A DNA stretch of 64,000 nucleotides from Solobacterium sp. (GCA_024693325.1 JAILLA010000001.1:17087-81086); one strand, 5' to 3'; counted from the stretch's first letter, positions 14,065 to 22,895 are shown. The notes: generated by a model from the letters alone, not told the origin. Program-made: numbers and translations.

Positions 14065-14928
14065 CTAACGCTCTTTTCCAAGGAAGAACAGACCGAGCAT
14101 TCCCGGTCCGACATGCGCACCGGAGAAAGGCTCATGCGGACATACGACAACATTTGCGTCAGGTGTCTCTTGCAGGATCAGCTTTCTGAGTCTTTCTGCG
14201 TCCTCCAGACAGTCACCATGTGAAATGTACACTGTCTGTCCCGGTTCTTCTACCCTCTTATCATGGTATTTTTCAGCAAGCCTGCTGATTGCTTTCTTTC
14301 TGCCGTGACAGTTGGCACAGGAAACGATATGACCGGTATGATCTCCGTAAAGGATCGGCTTGATGTTCAGCGTTGTACCGATCGCTGCTGTAGCTTTGCT
14401 GACACGGCCTGTCCGTTTCAGGAAGTTCAGGTCATCGACTGTAAAGTACTGACAGCAATGCGGGACCATGTCATCCAGGATCTTTGCCGCCTCGGCAGCC
14501 GGTATTTCCTGCCTGCTCAGCTGGGCAGCCTTGACCGCGAGCATTCCGTTACCGAAACCGCAGCCATGAGAATCAACGATATGTACGATCCTGTCACGAT
14601 ATTCTTCCAGCAGCTGCTCTGCTGCATTGACTGCCGCATTATAGGTACCGCTGATCCCGGAACTCATAGCGATATAGATGATATCAGTGCCTTCTTTCAG
14701 CAAAGGTTCAAATACAGAGATAAACAGACCCGTATTCAGCAGCGTTGTTTTTACACTGACGCCGTTCCTCAGTTTTTCATAGTATGAGTGGATATCAAAA
14801 TGCCCGATATCACCATCATACGTATACGGCTGATCATCGATCGTATAATCGATCGGCAGAAGCGTGATACCTTCCAGCAGCTCACCCGGAAGATTTGCGG
14901 TCCCATCCGCAAAAACTGCAAAAGACAT
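14065..14928 (-). CDS. DegV family fatty-acid-binding protein (FakB-like)
   Basis: DegV/FakB proteins hold a fatty acid and present it to the kinase FakA for use in phospholipid synthesis. 287 residues from the ATG at 14928, which has GGAGGT seven bases upstream; a longer TTG start is possible but unsupported. Diagnostic motifs are VFADGTANLP at the N-terminus, MSSGISGTYNAA and VDSHGCGFGNG, which form the lipid pocket. No fakA is present nearby. The gene appears to be transcribed alone. Confidence 0.9.
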   Translation of the reverse strand: MSFAVFADGTANLPGELLEGITLLPIDYTIDDQPYTYDGDIGHFDIHSYYEKLRNGVSVKTTLLNTGLFISVFEPLLKEGTDIIYIAMSSGISGTYNAAVNAAEQLLEEYRDRIVHIVDSHGCGFGNGMLAVKAAQLSRQEIPAAEAAKILDDMVPHCCQYFTVDDLNFLKRTGRVSKATAAIGTTLNIKPILYGDHTGHIVSCANCHGRKKAISRLAEKYHDKRVEEPGQTVYISHGDCLEDAERLRKLILQETPDANVVVCPHEPFSGAHVGPGMLGLFFLGKER

Positions 14929-15108
14929 AGCTAAACCTCCAGCATGCACTTTCATGACAGAATCATGAATAACAGACTGATATAAAAAACACATGCTAAC
15001 ATAGATATTCTGAAACAGGAACTCTTTCAAAATACAAGTGTATTATACTCCACGCCACGGGTTTTATTCATTTCATACACTGTCTTTTCGTCCACAAAGC
15101 GGCAGATC

Positions 15109-15158
15109 AAAAAAGGTGTTGATCGTCAGACTGTCATGTCTGAAGACTTTACACCTTT
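15109..15158 (-). terminator. Terminator after 118-residue hypothetical gene
   Basis: Nested hairpin: outer arms AAAGGTGT/ACACCTTT and inner arms CAGAC/GTCTG, followed by a T-run on the minus strand. Confidence 0.75.
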
Positions 15159-15191
15159 CTGATTCCCGATATCAGGTTCAGATCCAATGAC

Positions 15192-15548
15192 CTAGTAGCA
15201 TCTGAAACAATTTGCAAATTTTTCTGCGGCTCTTGCTCTTATCGCGGAATAGTCACTTGCATGAAAATACGCTTCATACCATCCTTCCGGACTGTCCTCC
15301 AGAAATTCTTTCCGGATGATCAGCTGTGTTTTCTTATTGAACTGCGGCAGATAACGGTCTACACGTTCGACCAGGCGTTCGTCGTAGTCCGGATTGTTTT
15401 CACGTTCACTGATCATTTCGGGAGTGCAATCCTGACCCATCAATTCTTTGGTCGTACGATAGATCCTCCCGAGAAATTTGGAATACATGACGCTTTCGGT
15501 CTTGTTGTAGAGTGATTCAAAATTCTTAATATTGAAATATCCTGACAT
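15192..15548 (-). CDS. Conserved-looking hypothetical protein
   Basis: 118-residue protein that I do not recognise. It is soluble and mostly helical in composition, with charged stretches (ISERENNPDYDERLVERVDRY) and a Cys-Phe-Arg-Cys-Tyr ending (FANCFRCY). There is no signal peptide or membrane segment. The ATG follows a strong CCGGAGGT, and its own nested terminator lies downstream, so it is very likely a real monocistronic gene. Confidence 0.7.
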   Translation of the reverse strand: MSGYFNIKNFESLYNKTESVMYSKFLGRIYRTTKELMGQDCTPEMISERENNPDYDERLVERVDRYLPQFNKKTQLIIRKEFLEDSPEGWYEAYFHASDYSAIRARAAEKFANCFRCY

Positions 15549-15854
15549 ATTAAGTACCTCCGGAAACAGTATTGCATGTCCGGTTCACAAAAAGAACAAA
15601 ACTTCGGTACTACCCGAAATAAACAGGCTGAATTACTGCCACACCGAATTTTCTGACGGAAAGTCCGTCATTTCCTGACTGCATTTAGAAGTAAGTATCG
15701 TAAACGTACAGGTACACATGCCTGAAAATCAGGATACTGCAGGATATCATTTTTCATTCACTCTATGACAATTTCGGCATATATGAACACCGGTACAGAT
15801 ATGACAGGCAGATCCCTCAGACATTATGATATGATCATAAAGGAGGCAGTCACT
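15549..15854. other. 306-base intergenic region
   Basis: Divergent upstream region of the hypothetical gene (minus) and the acetyltransferase (plus). It contains a perfect hairpin TGACGGA-aag-TCCGTCA (15654-15670). I see no credible coding sequence. Confidence 0.5.
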
Positions 15855-16205
15855 ATGAATTATCATTTGGAACATAACCGTATCTGGCTTGAAGATGATG
15901 AAGGAAAAGAGCTCGCATACGTGACCTTTCCCGCGTTTGAACCCGGTATGGTAGAAGTAACACATACAGTTGTTGATCCGTCACTCCGCGGTCAGGGCGT
16001 TGCCGGTATCCTGATGGAAAAAATGACCGAAGTCCTGAGAGAGACCGGTCAGAAAGCTGAACTGACATGTTCATATGCCATGAAGTGGTTCATGAAGCAT
16101 CCGGAGAACCGGGATGTTCTGATCGATCCTGAAGCAGAAGCTGTCAAAGCCGCAGGCGGTATTCCCGAGGCCTGCAGGATCCCCAGACATAAACCGATGC
16201 AATGA
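15855..16205 (+). CDS. YjdJ-type GNAT N-acetyltransferase
   Basis: Small 116-residue single-domain acetyltransferase of the YjdJ/Acetyltransf_CG kind. The acetyl-CoA loop is visible as VVDPSLRGQGVAGILMEKM (about 45-64), preceded by a beta strand VEVTHTVV. The C-terminal part has the CSYAMKWFMKHPE segment usual in this subfamily. Start ATG with AAAGGAGG nine bases upstream. The substrate is unknown. Confidence 0.88.
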   Translation: MNYHLEHNRIWLEDDEGKELAYVTFPAFEPGMVEVTHTVVDPSLRGQGVAGILMEKMTEVLRETGQKAELTCSYAMKWFMKHPENRDVLIDPEAEAVKAAGGIPEACRIPRHKPMQ

Positions 16206-16210
16206 TCAAT

Positions 16211-16232
16211 AAAAACGCCCGGCGGCGTTTTT
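16211..16232. terminator. Bidirectional terminator
   Basis: AAAAACGCC-cggc-GGCGTTTTT, symmetrical, between two convergent genes. The minus-strand hydrolase stop codon overlaps its end. Confidence 0.9.
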
Positions 16233-17040
16233 ATTCTGCTTCCAGAAAACGGAATACCCTCATATTGAAGTCTTCAGCTTCTTCATATGCTGCATGTCCC
16301 AATCCCGGATATACGTACAATTCACTGTCAGAAATCAGTTCATGCATTTCAAACGATGCCTGTATACCGACTGTACGGTCTTCCGAACCTCCGATGATCA
16401 GTGTCGGGCAATGTATTTCATTCAGACGGTTTCTGATATCAAAATTCAGGATCGCTTTGGAATTGATCATGAACCTTCTGTAGTCCTTAGGTTTTCCGAC
16501 AAGCCCGATCACAGGATATGATTTTCTGAACTTTTTCAGATATGCCTCTGAATAACTCTTCTCGGCAGTATCGATCATCAGTCCCTTATGATCACCTTGT
16601 TCAGCATATGCCATCCACCGTTCAACATTCTCATGGATCAGTTCATTCGCATACGGAGCGGAAACAGCTATCACGAGTTTTTCTACAAGATCAGGGTAAC
16701 CGACGGTCAGATACTGGGCGATCATGCCGCCCTGGGATACACCCATAATGGAAGCCTTCCGGACACCAAGCAGTCTCAGTGCTTCCGCCTGGTCGTCAGC
16801 CATATCCTTGATCGAATATCCCTCGGGCATATCATCTTTTCTGCTGAACATGTAAACCGTATATTTCTCAAAGAACATCTGATACGGCTTGGCCAGAAGG
16901 AGCGCCTTCCCCTTCACGGTCATCAGACCGTCTGAAAGACCGGGAAGCAGTACAAGCACACGCTTACCATGTCCGAAAGAAACATAACTCATCGATGTAC
17001 TGCCCAGTGCAATCGTTCCGTTTTTCGCATTCCAGATCAT
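16231..17040 (-). CDS. Alpha/beta-fold hydrolase
   Basis: Cytoplasmic alpha/beta hydrolase of 269 residues, resembling esterases and peptidases of the proline iminopeptidase/MhpC type. The N-terminal strand VLVLLPGLSDG carries the oxyanion region. The nucleophile elbow is GVSQGG (about residue 99), the acid probably lies in GGSEDRTVG, and the catalytic His in GLGHAAYE. I chose the ATG at 17040 because GAGGTG sits six bases before it; an ATG six codons upstream is alternative. The substrate cannot be assigned. Confidence 0.85.
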   Translation of the reverse strand: MIWNAKNGTIALGSTSMSYVSFGHGKRVLVLLPGLSDGLMTVKGKALLLAKPYQMFFEKYTVYMFSRKDDMPEGYSIKDMADDQAEALRLLGVRKASIMGVSQGGMIAQYLTVGYPDLVEKLVIAVSAPYANELIHENVERWMAYAEQGDHKGLMIDTAEKSYSEAYLKKFRKSYPVIGLVGKPKDYRRFMINSKAILNFDIRNRLNEIHCPTLIIGGSEDRTVGIQASFEMHELISDSELYVYPGLGHAAYEEAEDFNMRVFRFLEAE

Positions 17041-17073
17041 ATCCGTCACCTCGATCATTTTTGGAAAAGAAGT

Positions 17074-17637
17074 TCAGTTCTCATGACTGACAGCTTCTTC
17101 AGGTCTGTCGGCATCCTGATATCGGACTTCAAAGAATCCGTATTCATCAGCCTTTGACAGGATCAGGATCCCTTCTCCTGTCCAGTAGTATTCATGGTAA
17201 ACACTCCCGCCGTTTGATTTGACATACGGCTCGATCTCCGTATGGTATGGTTCACCATACAGTTCCGTAAAATATGACTGCGCATCTTCAAGAGGCTTTT
17301 TGCAGGTAAATGTCAGTTCCCCGATCCGTTCATCCTTACCGGATCCCATATACCCTCTGATCCCCTGCTTTTCATTCAGAAAAACCGTTTCGATCAGCAG
17401 ATAGATCCCATCCGTCAGATCATCTTTAGAGAGTCCTGCTTCAGACAGTGTTTTTCCTGACAATCCAAGCGCGTCAGGAAGACTTTCAAAAGACAGTACA
17501 GGTGAATTCTCACGCACTGCCGGATCTATATGATCTGTATCTGAAGGTCTTTCTGCCGGGCGGATACATCCTGCTGACAGAAAAATAATCGGAATCAGGA
17601 AAAGCCATTTTTTTATTTCAGACCACTGGTATTTCAT
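17074..17637 (-). CDS. Putative lipoprotein of unknown function
   Basis: 187-residue protein with a signal peptide and lipobox (IIFLSAGC, Cys near 24), so it should be anchored outside the membrane. The mature part has no family I can name. It includes a segment like the C-terminal domain of predicted lipoproteins (TFTCKKPLEDAQSYFTELYG) and an acidic C-terminus. A TTG directly before the ATG could also start it. It lies 79 bases after a sensor-like membrane protein on the same strand and may be co-transcribed with it. Confidence 0.7.
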   Translation of the reverse strand: MKYQWSEIKKWLFLIPIIFLSAGCIRPAERPSDTDHIDPAVRENSPVLSFESLPDALGLSGKTLSEAGLSKDDLTDGIYLLIETVFLNEKQGIRGYMGSGKDERIGELTFTCKKPLEDAQSYFTELYGEPYHTEIEPYVKSNGGSVYHEYYWTGEGILILSKADEYGFFEVRYQDADRPEEAVSHEN

Positions 17638-17716
17638 CAATAACTATTATATCGGCATAAGAGAAAACAACTCTATCTTTATGACTGATAAGCGTTTAAT
17701 ACATGCGTTTTTCAAA

Positions 17717-18370
17717 TCATCTTAGCCATTGAATACCTGTCTTTTCTGACAGATACAATGCAGCTGCTGCAATGACCAGTGAAAGGAACGCTGTCCAGAA
17801 CGTCTGCCCCCTGATAAATGAGACCGCAGGGTTTACGGTATTGAGAACTGTCCCAATGTAGAGGATCGCCTGTTCTCCGTTTTCAAGCTCAACATACCTT
17901 CCGCAGATGTATTTTGAATCTGTTTTCAGTTCCGTTGTTCCGCGGTCATTGTTCCTCAATGAGATCAGGAAATCACCATATCCGTCAGGCAGTTTTCTGT
18001 AGTTCCCTGTCTGCCATTCCATCACGTCATCATAGATATACGGATTGCTGGTACCGCCGTCACCGTTGCCGTAAGAATAATAAAACGATTTATATGAGTC
18101 AGAACTGTATAGGATCGTTCCGTCCTGTTCCGTCACAAATATCAGCAGTGCATTCTCAGTACTGAGACGGTCGATCTCTTCAAACAGATCTTCGCTTCTG
18201 CTGTGTGCGGCAATCTGATCTGCTGTACGTCTTGCGGTCCTTTCTGCAGCCATACGATAGAAACTCCGTGTAAATACAGACTGAAGCAGCCAGAGGATCA
18301 GAAATATGCCTGCAGTCAGCAGAGCAAAACGCATATAGAGTTTTCTATGTCCGGAACTCGTATCAGCCAT
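17717..18370 (-). CDS. Membrane sensor-domain protein lacking a kinase
   Basis: 217 residues with the layout of a histidine kinase input module. A transmembrane helix (about 13-32) is followed by an extracytoplasmic domain (about 33-185) and a second transmembrane helix (about 186-208, FWTAFLSLVIAAAALYL). It then ends ten residues later, with no HAMP, DHp or ATPase domain. No response regulator lies nearby. Either it is a truncated kinase or a stand-alone signalling partner of the neighbouring lipoprotein. The ribosome site is weak. Confidence 0.6.
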   Translation of the reverse strand: MADTSSGHRKLYMRFALLTAGIFLILWLLQSVFTRSFYRMAAERTARRTADQIAAHSRSEDLFEEIDRLSTENALLIFVTEQDGTILYSSDSYKSFYYSYGNGDGGTSNPYIYDDVMEWQTGNYRKLPDGYGDFLISLRNNDRGTTELKTDSKYICGRYVELENGEQAILYIGTVLNTVNPAVSFIRGQTFWTAFLSLVIAAAALYLSEKTGIQWLR

Positions 18371-18490
18371 CAGTTCCGTATTCCCTTTCTTCCGATATAT
18401 CTGATATTCAACGGAACATCTTCATTCATGAATATCATGATATTTCTTTTAACATGATACTTCATCCGGCAAAAAAGTAACGCTGAAATG

Positions 18491-18522
18491 AAAAAACCTT
18501 TCCGCTCATAATGTCGGAAAGG
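18491..18522 (-). terminator. Terminator of the redox operon
   Basis: CCTTTCCG...CGGAAAGG stem followed by TTTTTT on the minus strand, 22 bases after the flavoprotein stop. Confidence 0.9.
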
Positions 18523-18543
18523 CTGATCATATATCAATTGTTT

Positions 18544-19065
18544 TCAGAGTTCTTCCGCAAGTCTGCGTACCTGTTCAAGAACTTCTTCCTTCATTTCACC
18601 AGCGCATGTATAAATGCCTTTATCCTCAAGGCTGAGATAATCCAGGAAGTCTCCTTTAAATGAGAACTCAGCACCGGTATACATATCCTTGTCACCGGAA
18701 CAAAGGAACATGGCGATCTTGCTGAGATGACCGTGTTCTTTCGGATACAGCGCTGCATAGAAACGATCGATCGTACATTTCAGCTGTCCGCTGATCCCAT
18801 GGTAGTAGATAGGTGATGCAAGTATCAGCATATCCGCATCTTTCAGCAGATCATACACTTCCTGCATGTCATCCTTTTGAACACAGATGCCCTTTTCAAT
18901 TTTATGGCAGTGTTCGCATGCCAGGCAGCCATGGATATTTTTCCTGCAGACATTATAAACACTGACCTCATGACCTTTGCTTTCTGCGCTCTCCCGGAAA
19001 GCATTGATCATTTTTGCTGTATTGCCCTGCGGACGCGGGCTGCCGTTTAAAATCAGTACATTCAT
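18544..19065 (-). CDS. NAD(P)H-dependent FMN reductase/iron-sulfur flavoprotein-like
   Basis: 173-residue flavodoxin-fold oxidoreductase. The N-terminal phosphate loop LILNGSPRPQGNTAKM binds FMN. A Cys cluster with spacing CX2CX2CX7C (CLACEHC...GIC, about 47-61) resembles the compact 4Fe-4S motif of archaeal-type iron-sulfur flavoproteins. LASPIYYHGISGQLK is the second flavin-binding segment. It is the last gene of a four-gene operon with an aldo/keto reductase and a hydrolase, 12 bases after the former, suggesting a shared redox or detoxification task. Confidence 0.88.
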   Translation of the reverse strand: MNVLILNGSPRPQGNTAKMINAFRESAESKGHEVSVYNVCRKNIHGCLACEHCHKIEKGICVQKDDMQEVYDLLKDADMLILASPIYYHGISGQLKCTIDRFYAALYPKEHGHLSKIAMFLCSGDKDMYTGAEFSFKGDFLDYLSLEDKGIYTCAGEMKEEVLEQVRRLAEEL

Positions 19066-19077
19066 TTTCTCTCTCCT

Positions 19078-20049
19078 CTAATACCAGTCATGCTTTTCAC
19101 CGCGGTCCAAAGCATTGATCTTTTCCATTTCTTCATCCGTCAGTTCAAATCCAAACAGATCAAGGTTCTCCCTGATATGGTCAGGGTTGGATGAACCGGG
19201 TATTACGATAATGCCCCGCTGCAGATTCCACCGCAGTATGACCTGCGCAGATGACACATGATGTGCCTCAGCGATCGCTGTGATCGTTTCATCTCCTAAC
19301 AGTTCTGCTGTATGTCCTCTGCCCCCGAGCGGATACCAGCACTGTACTGCAATCCCTTTTTCCTGAATAAACGGAACGACATCCTGTTCCTGATAATATG
19401 GATGGATCTCATTCTGTACCAGCGCAGGCATAACAGATACCTGCGGAAGGAATTCCGTCAGTTCTTCAATATACCAGTTGGACAATCCCAGTGAACGGAT
19501 CTTCCCCGCTTCCTGGTATTTTTCCATTACATGATACGCATTGACATCTCCCGTACCGGGATGATGCAGCAGCATCATGTCAATATACCCGATATCCAGT
19601 TTTTTCAATGCCTCATCGATCGCCGCTTCCGGATCAGAGTACTGCGTGGGATAGATCTTGGTGATCACAAAGATCTCTTCACGGTCAATGCCGTACTCCT
19701 CCATTGCCTGCCGTACACCTTCTCCGACGGCTTCTTCATTATGATACATATAAGCTGTATCGATCAGCCTGCCGCCTTCAGCCAGCAGTGTCTTGACGGA
19801 ATTAACACATGTATCATGATCCAGTGCATATGTTCCCAGACCAAGGACCGGCATCTCATAACCGCTGTTCAGCATGACGGTTCTGCTTTCAAAGTCAAAG
19901 CCATGGTGATCCCTCAGGACAGGACTCAAGGAAGGATCAGCTGCAGCTTCTGTATCTGCTGCGGCAGGTGCCTGCTCAGTCCGGCAGGCGGTCAGACAGA
20001 CTGCAGTCATCACTGCCGAACAGAGTTTCAACAGACTTCTCTTTTTCAT
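19078..20049 (-). CDS. Lipid-anchored aldo/keto reductase
   Basis: 323 residues. The first 22 form a lipoprotein signal (KKRSLLKLCSAVMTAVCLTAC, lipobox Cys 22) and an Ala/Glu-rich linker follows. The rest is a complete aldo/keto reductase barrel: GLGTYAL, the catalytic Asp and Tyr in DTAYMYHNEE, Lys in VITKIYP, His in LLHHPG, then GLSNWYIEE, QNEIHPYYQ and the NADP-binding IPGSSNPDHIREN. These enzymes are normally cytoplasmic because they need NAD(P)H, so membrane anchoring is odd. It follows the hydrolase by 23 bases. The ribosome site is poor. Confidence 0.88.
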   Translation of the reverse strand: MKKRSLLKLCSAVMTAVCLTACRTEQAPAAADTEAAADPSLSPVLRDHHGFDFESRTVMLNSGYEMPVLGLGTYALDHDTCVNSVKTLLAEGGRLIDTAYMYHNEEAVGEGVRQAMEEYGIDREEIFVITKIYPTQYSDPEAAIDEALKKLDIGYIDMMLLHHPGTGDVNAYHVMEKYQEAGKIRSLGLSNWYIEELTEFLPQVSVMPALVQNEIHPYYQEQDVVPFIQEKGIAVQCWYPLGGRGHTAELLGDETITAIAEAHHVSSAQVILRWNLQRGIIVIPGSSNPDHIRENLDLFGFELTDEEMEKINALDRGEKHDWY

Positions 20050-20072
20050 GATCTGTCTGATACCTGCATGAT

Positions 20073-21077
20073 TTATTTCAGGTATTCCCTGAAGAAGGCT
20101 GTCAGTTTATCAAACGGGATCACATGATCCTTGCCGCCGTCATACAGATCTGTATGGGAAGCACCGGGGATCAGGTACAGTTCTTTATTGGAAGTATATT
20201 TGCTGTTGGTGACCATATTCGTGAATGCGTCTTTTCCAAAGTAGCGGGAATGTGCTTTATCACCGTGGATGATCAGTACTGCTGAACGGATCTCATTGGA
20301 ATACTTCAGGATCGGCTGATTCATGAATGATTCACAGCCGATCACATTCCAGCCGCCGTTGGAATTCAGTGATCTCTCATGGTATCCGCGCGGTGTTTTG
20401 TAGTAATCATAGTAATCCTTAACAAAGTAAGGCGCATCCTCGGGCAGCGGATCAACAACTCCTCCGCCCAGTTTGTATTCTCCTGCTTTCAGGTCAGCGA
20501 TACGCTGTGCGCACATCGCAGCCTTCTTTGCATATCTGGCTTCTTCATTGTCCTCTGAATCAAAGTATCCGTTGGCATTGACTCTTGTCATGTCATACAT
20601 CGTTGCAGCGACCGTTGCCTTGACACGGGTATCAAGCACTGCGGTATTGAGTGCCATTCCGCCCCATCCGCAGATACCTATAATACCGATCCGTTCAGGA
20701 TCGACACGGTCATTCAGAGAAAGGAAATCCACGGCTGCCATAAAGTCTTCTGTATTGATATCCGGTGATGCCATATAACGGACGTTTCCGCCGCTTTCAC
20801 CCGTAAATGAAGGATCAAATGCGATCGTCAGGAATCCCCGCTCTGCCATTGTCTGTGCGTACAGTCCGGAGCACTGTTCCTTGACAGCGCCGAACGGACC
20901 GCTGACTGCGATCGCAGGAAGTCTGCCCTCTGCGTTCTTCGGCACATACATATCAGCTGCCAGTGTGATGCCGTATCTGTTGACGAATGTTACTTTGCTG
21001 TGATTTACAAGTTCGCTTTTCGGGAATGTTTTATCCCATGCCTGTGTCAGTTTCAATTCTTCCTTTTTCATGTTCAT
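20073..21077 (-). CDS. Alpha/beta hydrolase, YcjY/dienelactone-hydrolase-like
   Basis: 334-residue alpha/beta hydrolase. It has an N-terminal strand pair (ITLAADMYVPKN), SGPFGAVKEQCSGLYAQTM near the oxyanion hole and a nucleophile elbow GICGWGG, in which the usual Ser is Cys, as in dienelactone hydrolases. The C-terminal VLIIHGDKAHSRYF and PGASHTDLYDGG give the acid and His. No signal peptide is present. Its start overlaps the upstream small gene as ATGA, so the two are coupled. Confidence 0.87.
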   Translation of the reverse strand: MNMKKEELKLTQAWDKTFPKSELVNHSKVTFVNRYGITLAADMYVPKNAEGRLPAIAVSGPFGAVKEQCSGLYAQTMAERGFLTIAFDPSFTGESGGNVRYMASPDINTEDFMAAVDFLSLNDRVDPERIGIIGICGWGGMALNTAVLDTRVKATVAATMYDMTRVNANGYFDSEDNEEARYAKKAAMCAQRIADLKAGEYKLGGGVVDPLPEDAPYFVKDYYDYYKTPRGYHERSLNSNGGWNVIGCESFMNQPILKYSNEIRSAVLIIHGDKAHSRYFGKDAFTNMVTNSKYTSNKELYLIPGASHTDLYDGGKDHVIPFDKLTAFFREYLK

Positions 21078-21304
21078 TTCCTTCCTCTGCTCATTTCGGT
21101 CTGTCTGATCACATAATCCAGACAGTCTATTTTTTTATATTGCTGATGCAGTTCATCCATCAGGTCACATCTGCAGAGCTTCAGACATCTGATCAGCTCT
21201 TCGGTATTCCCTGACTTCTGCAGGTTTACAGCCCGGTCAATGGTTTCCTGACTGCAGCCCGTATCTGCAAGTACTGCTGTGATATTTACTGCCTGTTTTT
21301 CCAT
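21074..21304 (-). CDS. Small conserved hypothetical protein
   Basis: 76 residues from the ATG at 21304; an ATG ten codons upstream is alternative. Mostly helical, with Cys-rich segments (ADTGCSQET, LIRCLKLCRCDLMDELHQQYKKID). It resembles an unnamed family of small proteins encoded near hydrolase and oxidoreductase genes in clostridial-type genomes; I cannot assign a function. First gene of the four-gene redox operon and coupled to the hydrolase by a four-base overlap. Confidence 0.65.
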   Translation of the reverse strand: MEKQAVNITAVLADTGCSQETIDRAVNLQKSGNTEELIRCLKLCRCDLMDELHQQYKKIDCLDYVIRQTEMSRGRK

Positions 21305-21442
21305 TCCCTGACCCCTTTCTGTTCCTGCCTGCATTCATATTATGGTTCTATCAAACGATTATCGCTAATTGTTATATCGAATATCATGTTATGCATATTC
21401 AGAATATCAAGCACACACTGAAAAGGATCATCAGGCAATCAT

Positions 21443-21480
21443 AAAACCGGCACTCCGTTTCTGCGTTTCCGGATGCCGGT
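21443..21480 (-). terminator. Terminator of abrB-glycosyltransferase operon
   Basis: ACCGGCA...TGCCGGT outer stem with TCCG/CGGA inside, followed by TTTTA on the minus strand, 10 bases after the glycosyltransferase stop. Confidence 0.85.
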
Positions 21481-21489
21481 CGTTATGAT

Positions 21490-22662
21490 TCAGTTGTCCG
21501 CAGCCTGACTGCCCAGCGTTTCCAGGAATTCAACTGCTTCCTCAATGCCGCCGGATGACTTGAAGCTTTCGGAAATACGCACTGCGCTGTTCCTGTAGGA
21601 AGGTTCAAACAGGATCGTTTCCAGTGCCTCCTTGATGTCTTTGCCTTCTATAGACTTCAGCCGGAAGCCTGCGCCGAGTTCTTCCGTTCTGCCGGCAACT
21701 GCTTCCTGCTCAGATGTCTGCGGGAACAGAACGAGCGGTACTTCATAATACAGTGCTTCAGAAACAGAATTCATTCCGCAGTGTGTGATGAACCCGTCCG
21801 CTATCGAAAGAACTGCCATCTGGTCGACAAAGTCATATACCTGGATATTCGGCGGAAGATCATCGAATGTGTCGGGGTTGGACCCCATGGAAATGATCAC
21901 CTGCCAGTCAGTATCCTTCAATGCTTCGATACAGTTGCGGTAAAAGGTCCGGTTCTGGTTGATCGTTCCCATTGAAATGTATACTGTTTTATCCGCGGTC
22001 TTCTGTACCGGACTTGTGATCGGACGGATCGATGGGCCGATAAAATGATACCGGTCTGAGAATGTATCCGCACACGGCTGAAAGTAGGAAGAAGTATAAA
22101 CAATCGTATTCGTATCATTATCATTCTGAACGATATCCAGGATACTCCTGACCGGATATCCCTTCTCCTGCAGACGTTTGATCTGTTTGTTGCTGCGGGG
22201 TATTCCCAGCAGCATCTTCACTGCCTGTGAAGCGCTCTGCTTCATATAACGCGCAGAGTATCTGTTGAACGCAAATGTTGTCGTAGAGGAAACATACGGG
22301 ATCCTGTGTTTCAAAGCAGCCAGTTTCCCCCAGAATGCAACGGAATCGGAAACGATCAGATCCGGTCTGATCTCTCCGATCTTTTCCGTTACCATGTCAT
22401 CCAGCGCAAGTGTAGAGGAAACGACCAGTTCTGTAGAATAGGCAATGTCCTTTGCCACCCTGTCCGCGTTTTCCTTGTCTTCCATTTCAAAATCATATGC
22501 GTCACAAGGAATAAAATGTGCGCCTGTCTGTTCGATCGCAGAACGGAATTTTCCGAATGAAAAATAATAAACTTCATGACCGGCACCGGTCAGTCTTCTG
22601 ACCAGTCCAAGCGTTGGATTGGTATGTCCGTATGCAGGAATACAGAACCATGCGATCCTCAT
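21490..22662 (-). CDS. MGT-family glycosyltransferase (GT1)
   Basis: 390-residue GT-B glycosyltransferase of the macrolide glycosyltransferase type, which transfers a sugar from a nucleotide donor to a small hydrophobic acceptor. The N-terminal FCIPAYGHTNPTLGLVRRL is the acceptor-side signature. The C-terminal donor-binding segment FITHCGMNSVSEALYYEVPLVLFPQ resembles the GT1 signature with its conserved HCG and E. No membrane segment. Its start overlaps the AbrB-like gene by four bases. The acceptor could be an antibiotic or a lipid; neither is shown. Confidence 0.92.
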   Translation of the reverse strand: MRIAWFCIPAYGHTNPTLGLVRRLTGAGHEVYYFSFGKFRSAIEQTGAHFIPCDAYDFEMEDKENADRVAKDIAYSTELVVSSTLALDDMVTEKIGEIRPDLIVSDSVAFWGKLAALKHRIPYVSSTTTFAFNRYSARYMKQSASQAVKMLLGIPRSNKQIKRLQEKGYPVRSILDIVQNDNDTNTIVYTSSYFQPCADTFSDRYHFIGPSIRPITSPVQKTADKTVYISMGTINQNRTFYRNCIEALKDTDWQVIISMGSNPDTFDDLPPNIQVYDFVDQMAVLSIADGFITHCGMNSVSEALYYEVPLVLFPQTSEQEAVAGRTEELGAGFRLKSIEGKDIKEALETILFEPSYRNSAVRISESFKSSGGIEEAVEFLETLGSQAADN

Positions 22663-22880
22663 GACTGTTCCTCCTGCTTTGAATCATCAAACGCTGCTGA
22701 AAACAATTCTCCGAATGCCTGCTTCGGCATGATAGCAATACCTCGGTTTTCATCGCCCAGCAGAAGCAGTGTATCCCCGGGTTTGATGCCGAATACTTCT
22801 CTTGCCTGCTTTGGTATCACGATCTGCCCTTTTTCCCCGACAGTCGCAGTCCAGGCATATTTTCCTTTCGGTGCACCCAT
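22659..22880 (-). CDS. AbrB/SpoVT-type DNA-binding protein
   Basis: 73-residue protein with a swapped-hairpin AbrB domain (VGEKGQIVIPKQAREVFGIKPGDTLLLLGD, about 14-43) and an acidic tail. Such proteins act as transcription factors or as antitoxins; the partner here is a glycosyltransferase, not a toxin. It starts with AAAGGAG nine bases upstream. A perfect 31-bp palindrome over its promoter is the likely target, which implies autoregulation of both genes. Confidence 0.92.
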   Translation of the reverse strand: MGAPKGKYAWTATVGEKGQIVIPKQAREVFGIKPGDTLLLLGDENRGIAIMPKQAFGELFSAAFDDSKQEEQS

Positions 22881-22895
22881 ATTTCATTCTCCTTT

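Noticed and set aside
22659..22880. AbrB-type protein as an antitoxin
   Set aside because: The partner gene is a full-length glycosyltransferase, not a small PIN or MazF toxin; a regulator role fits better.
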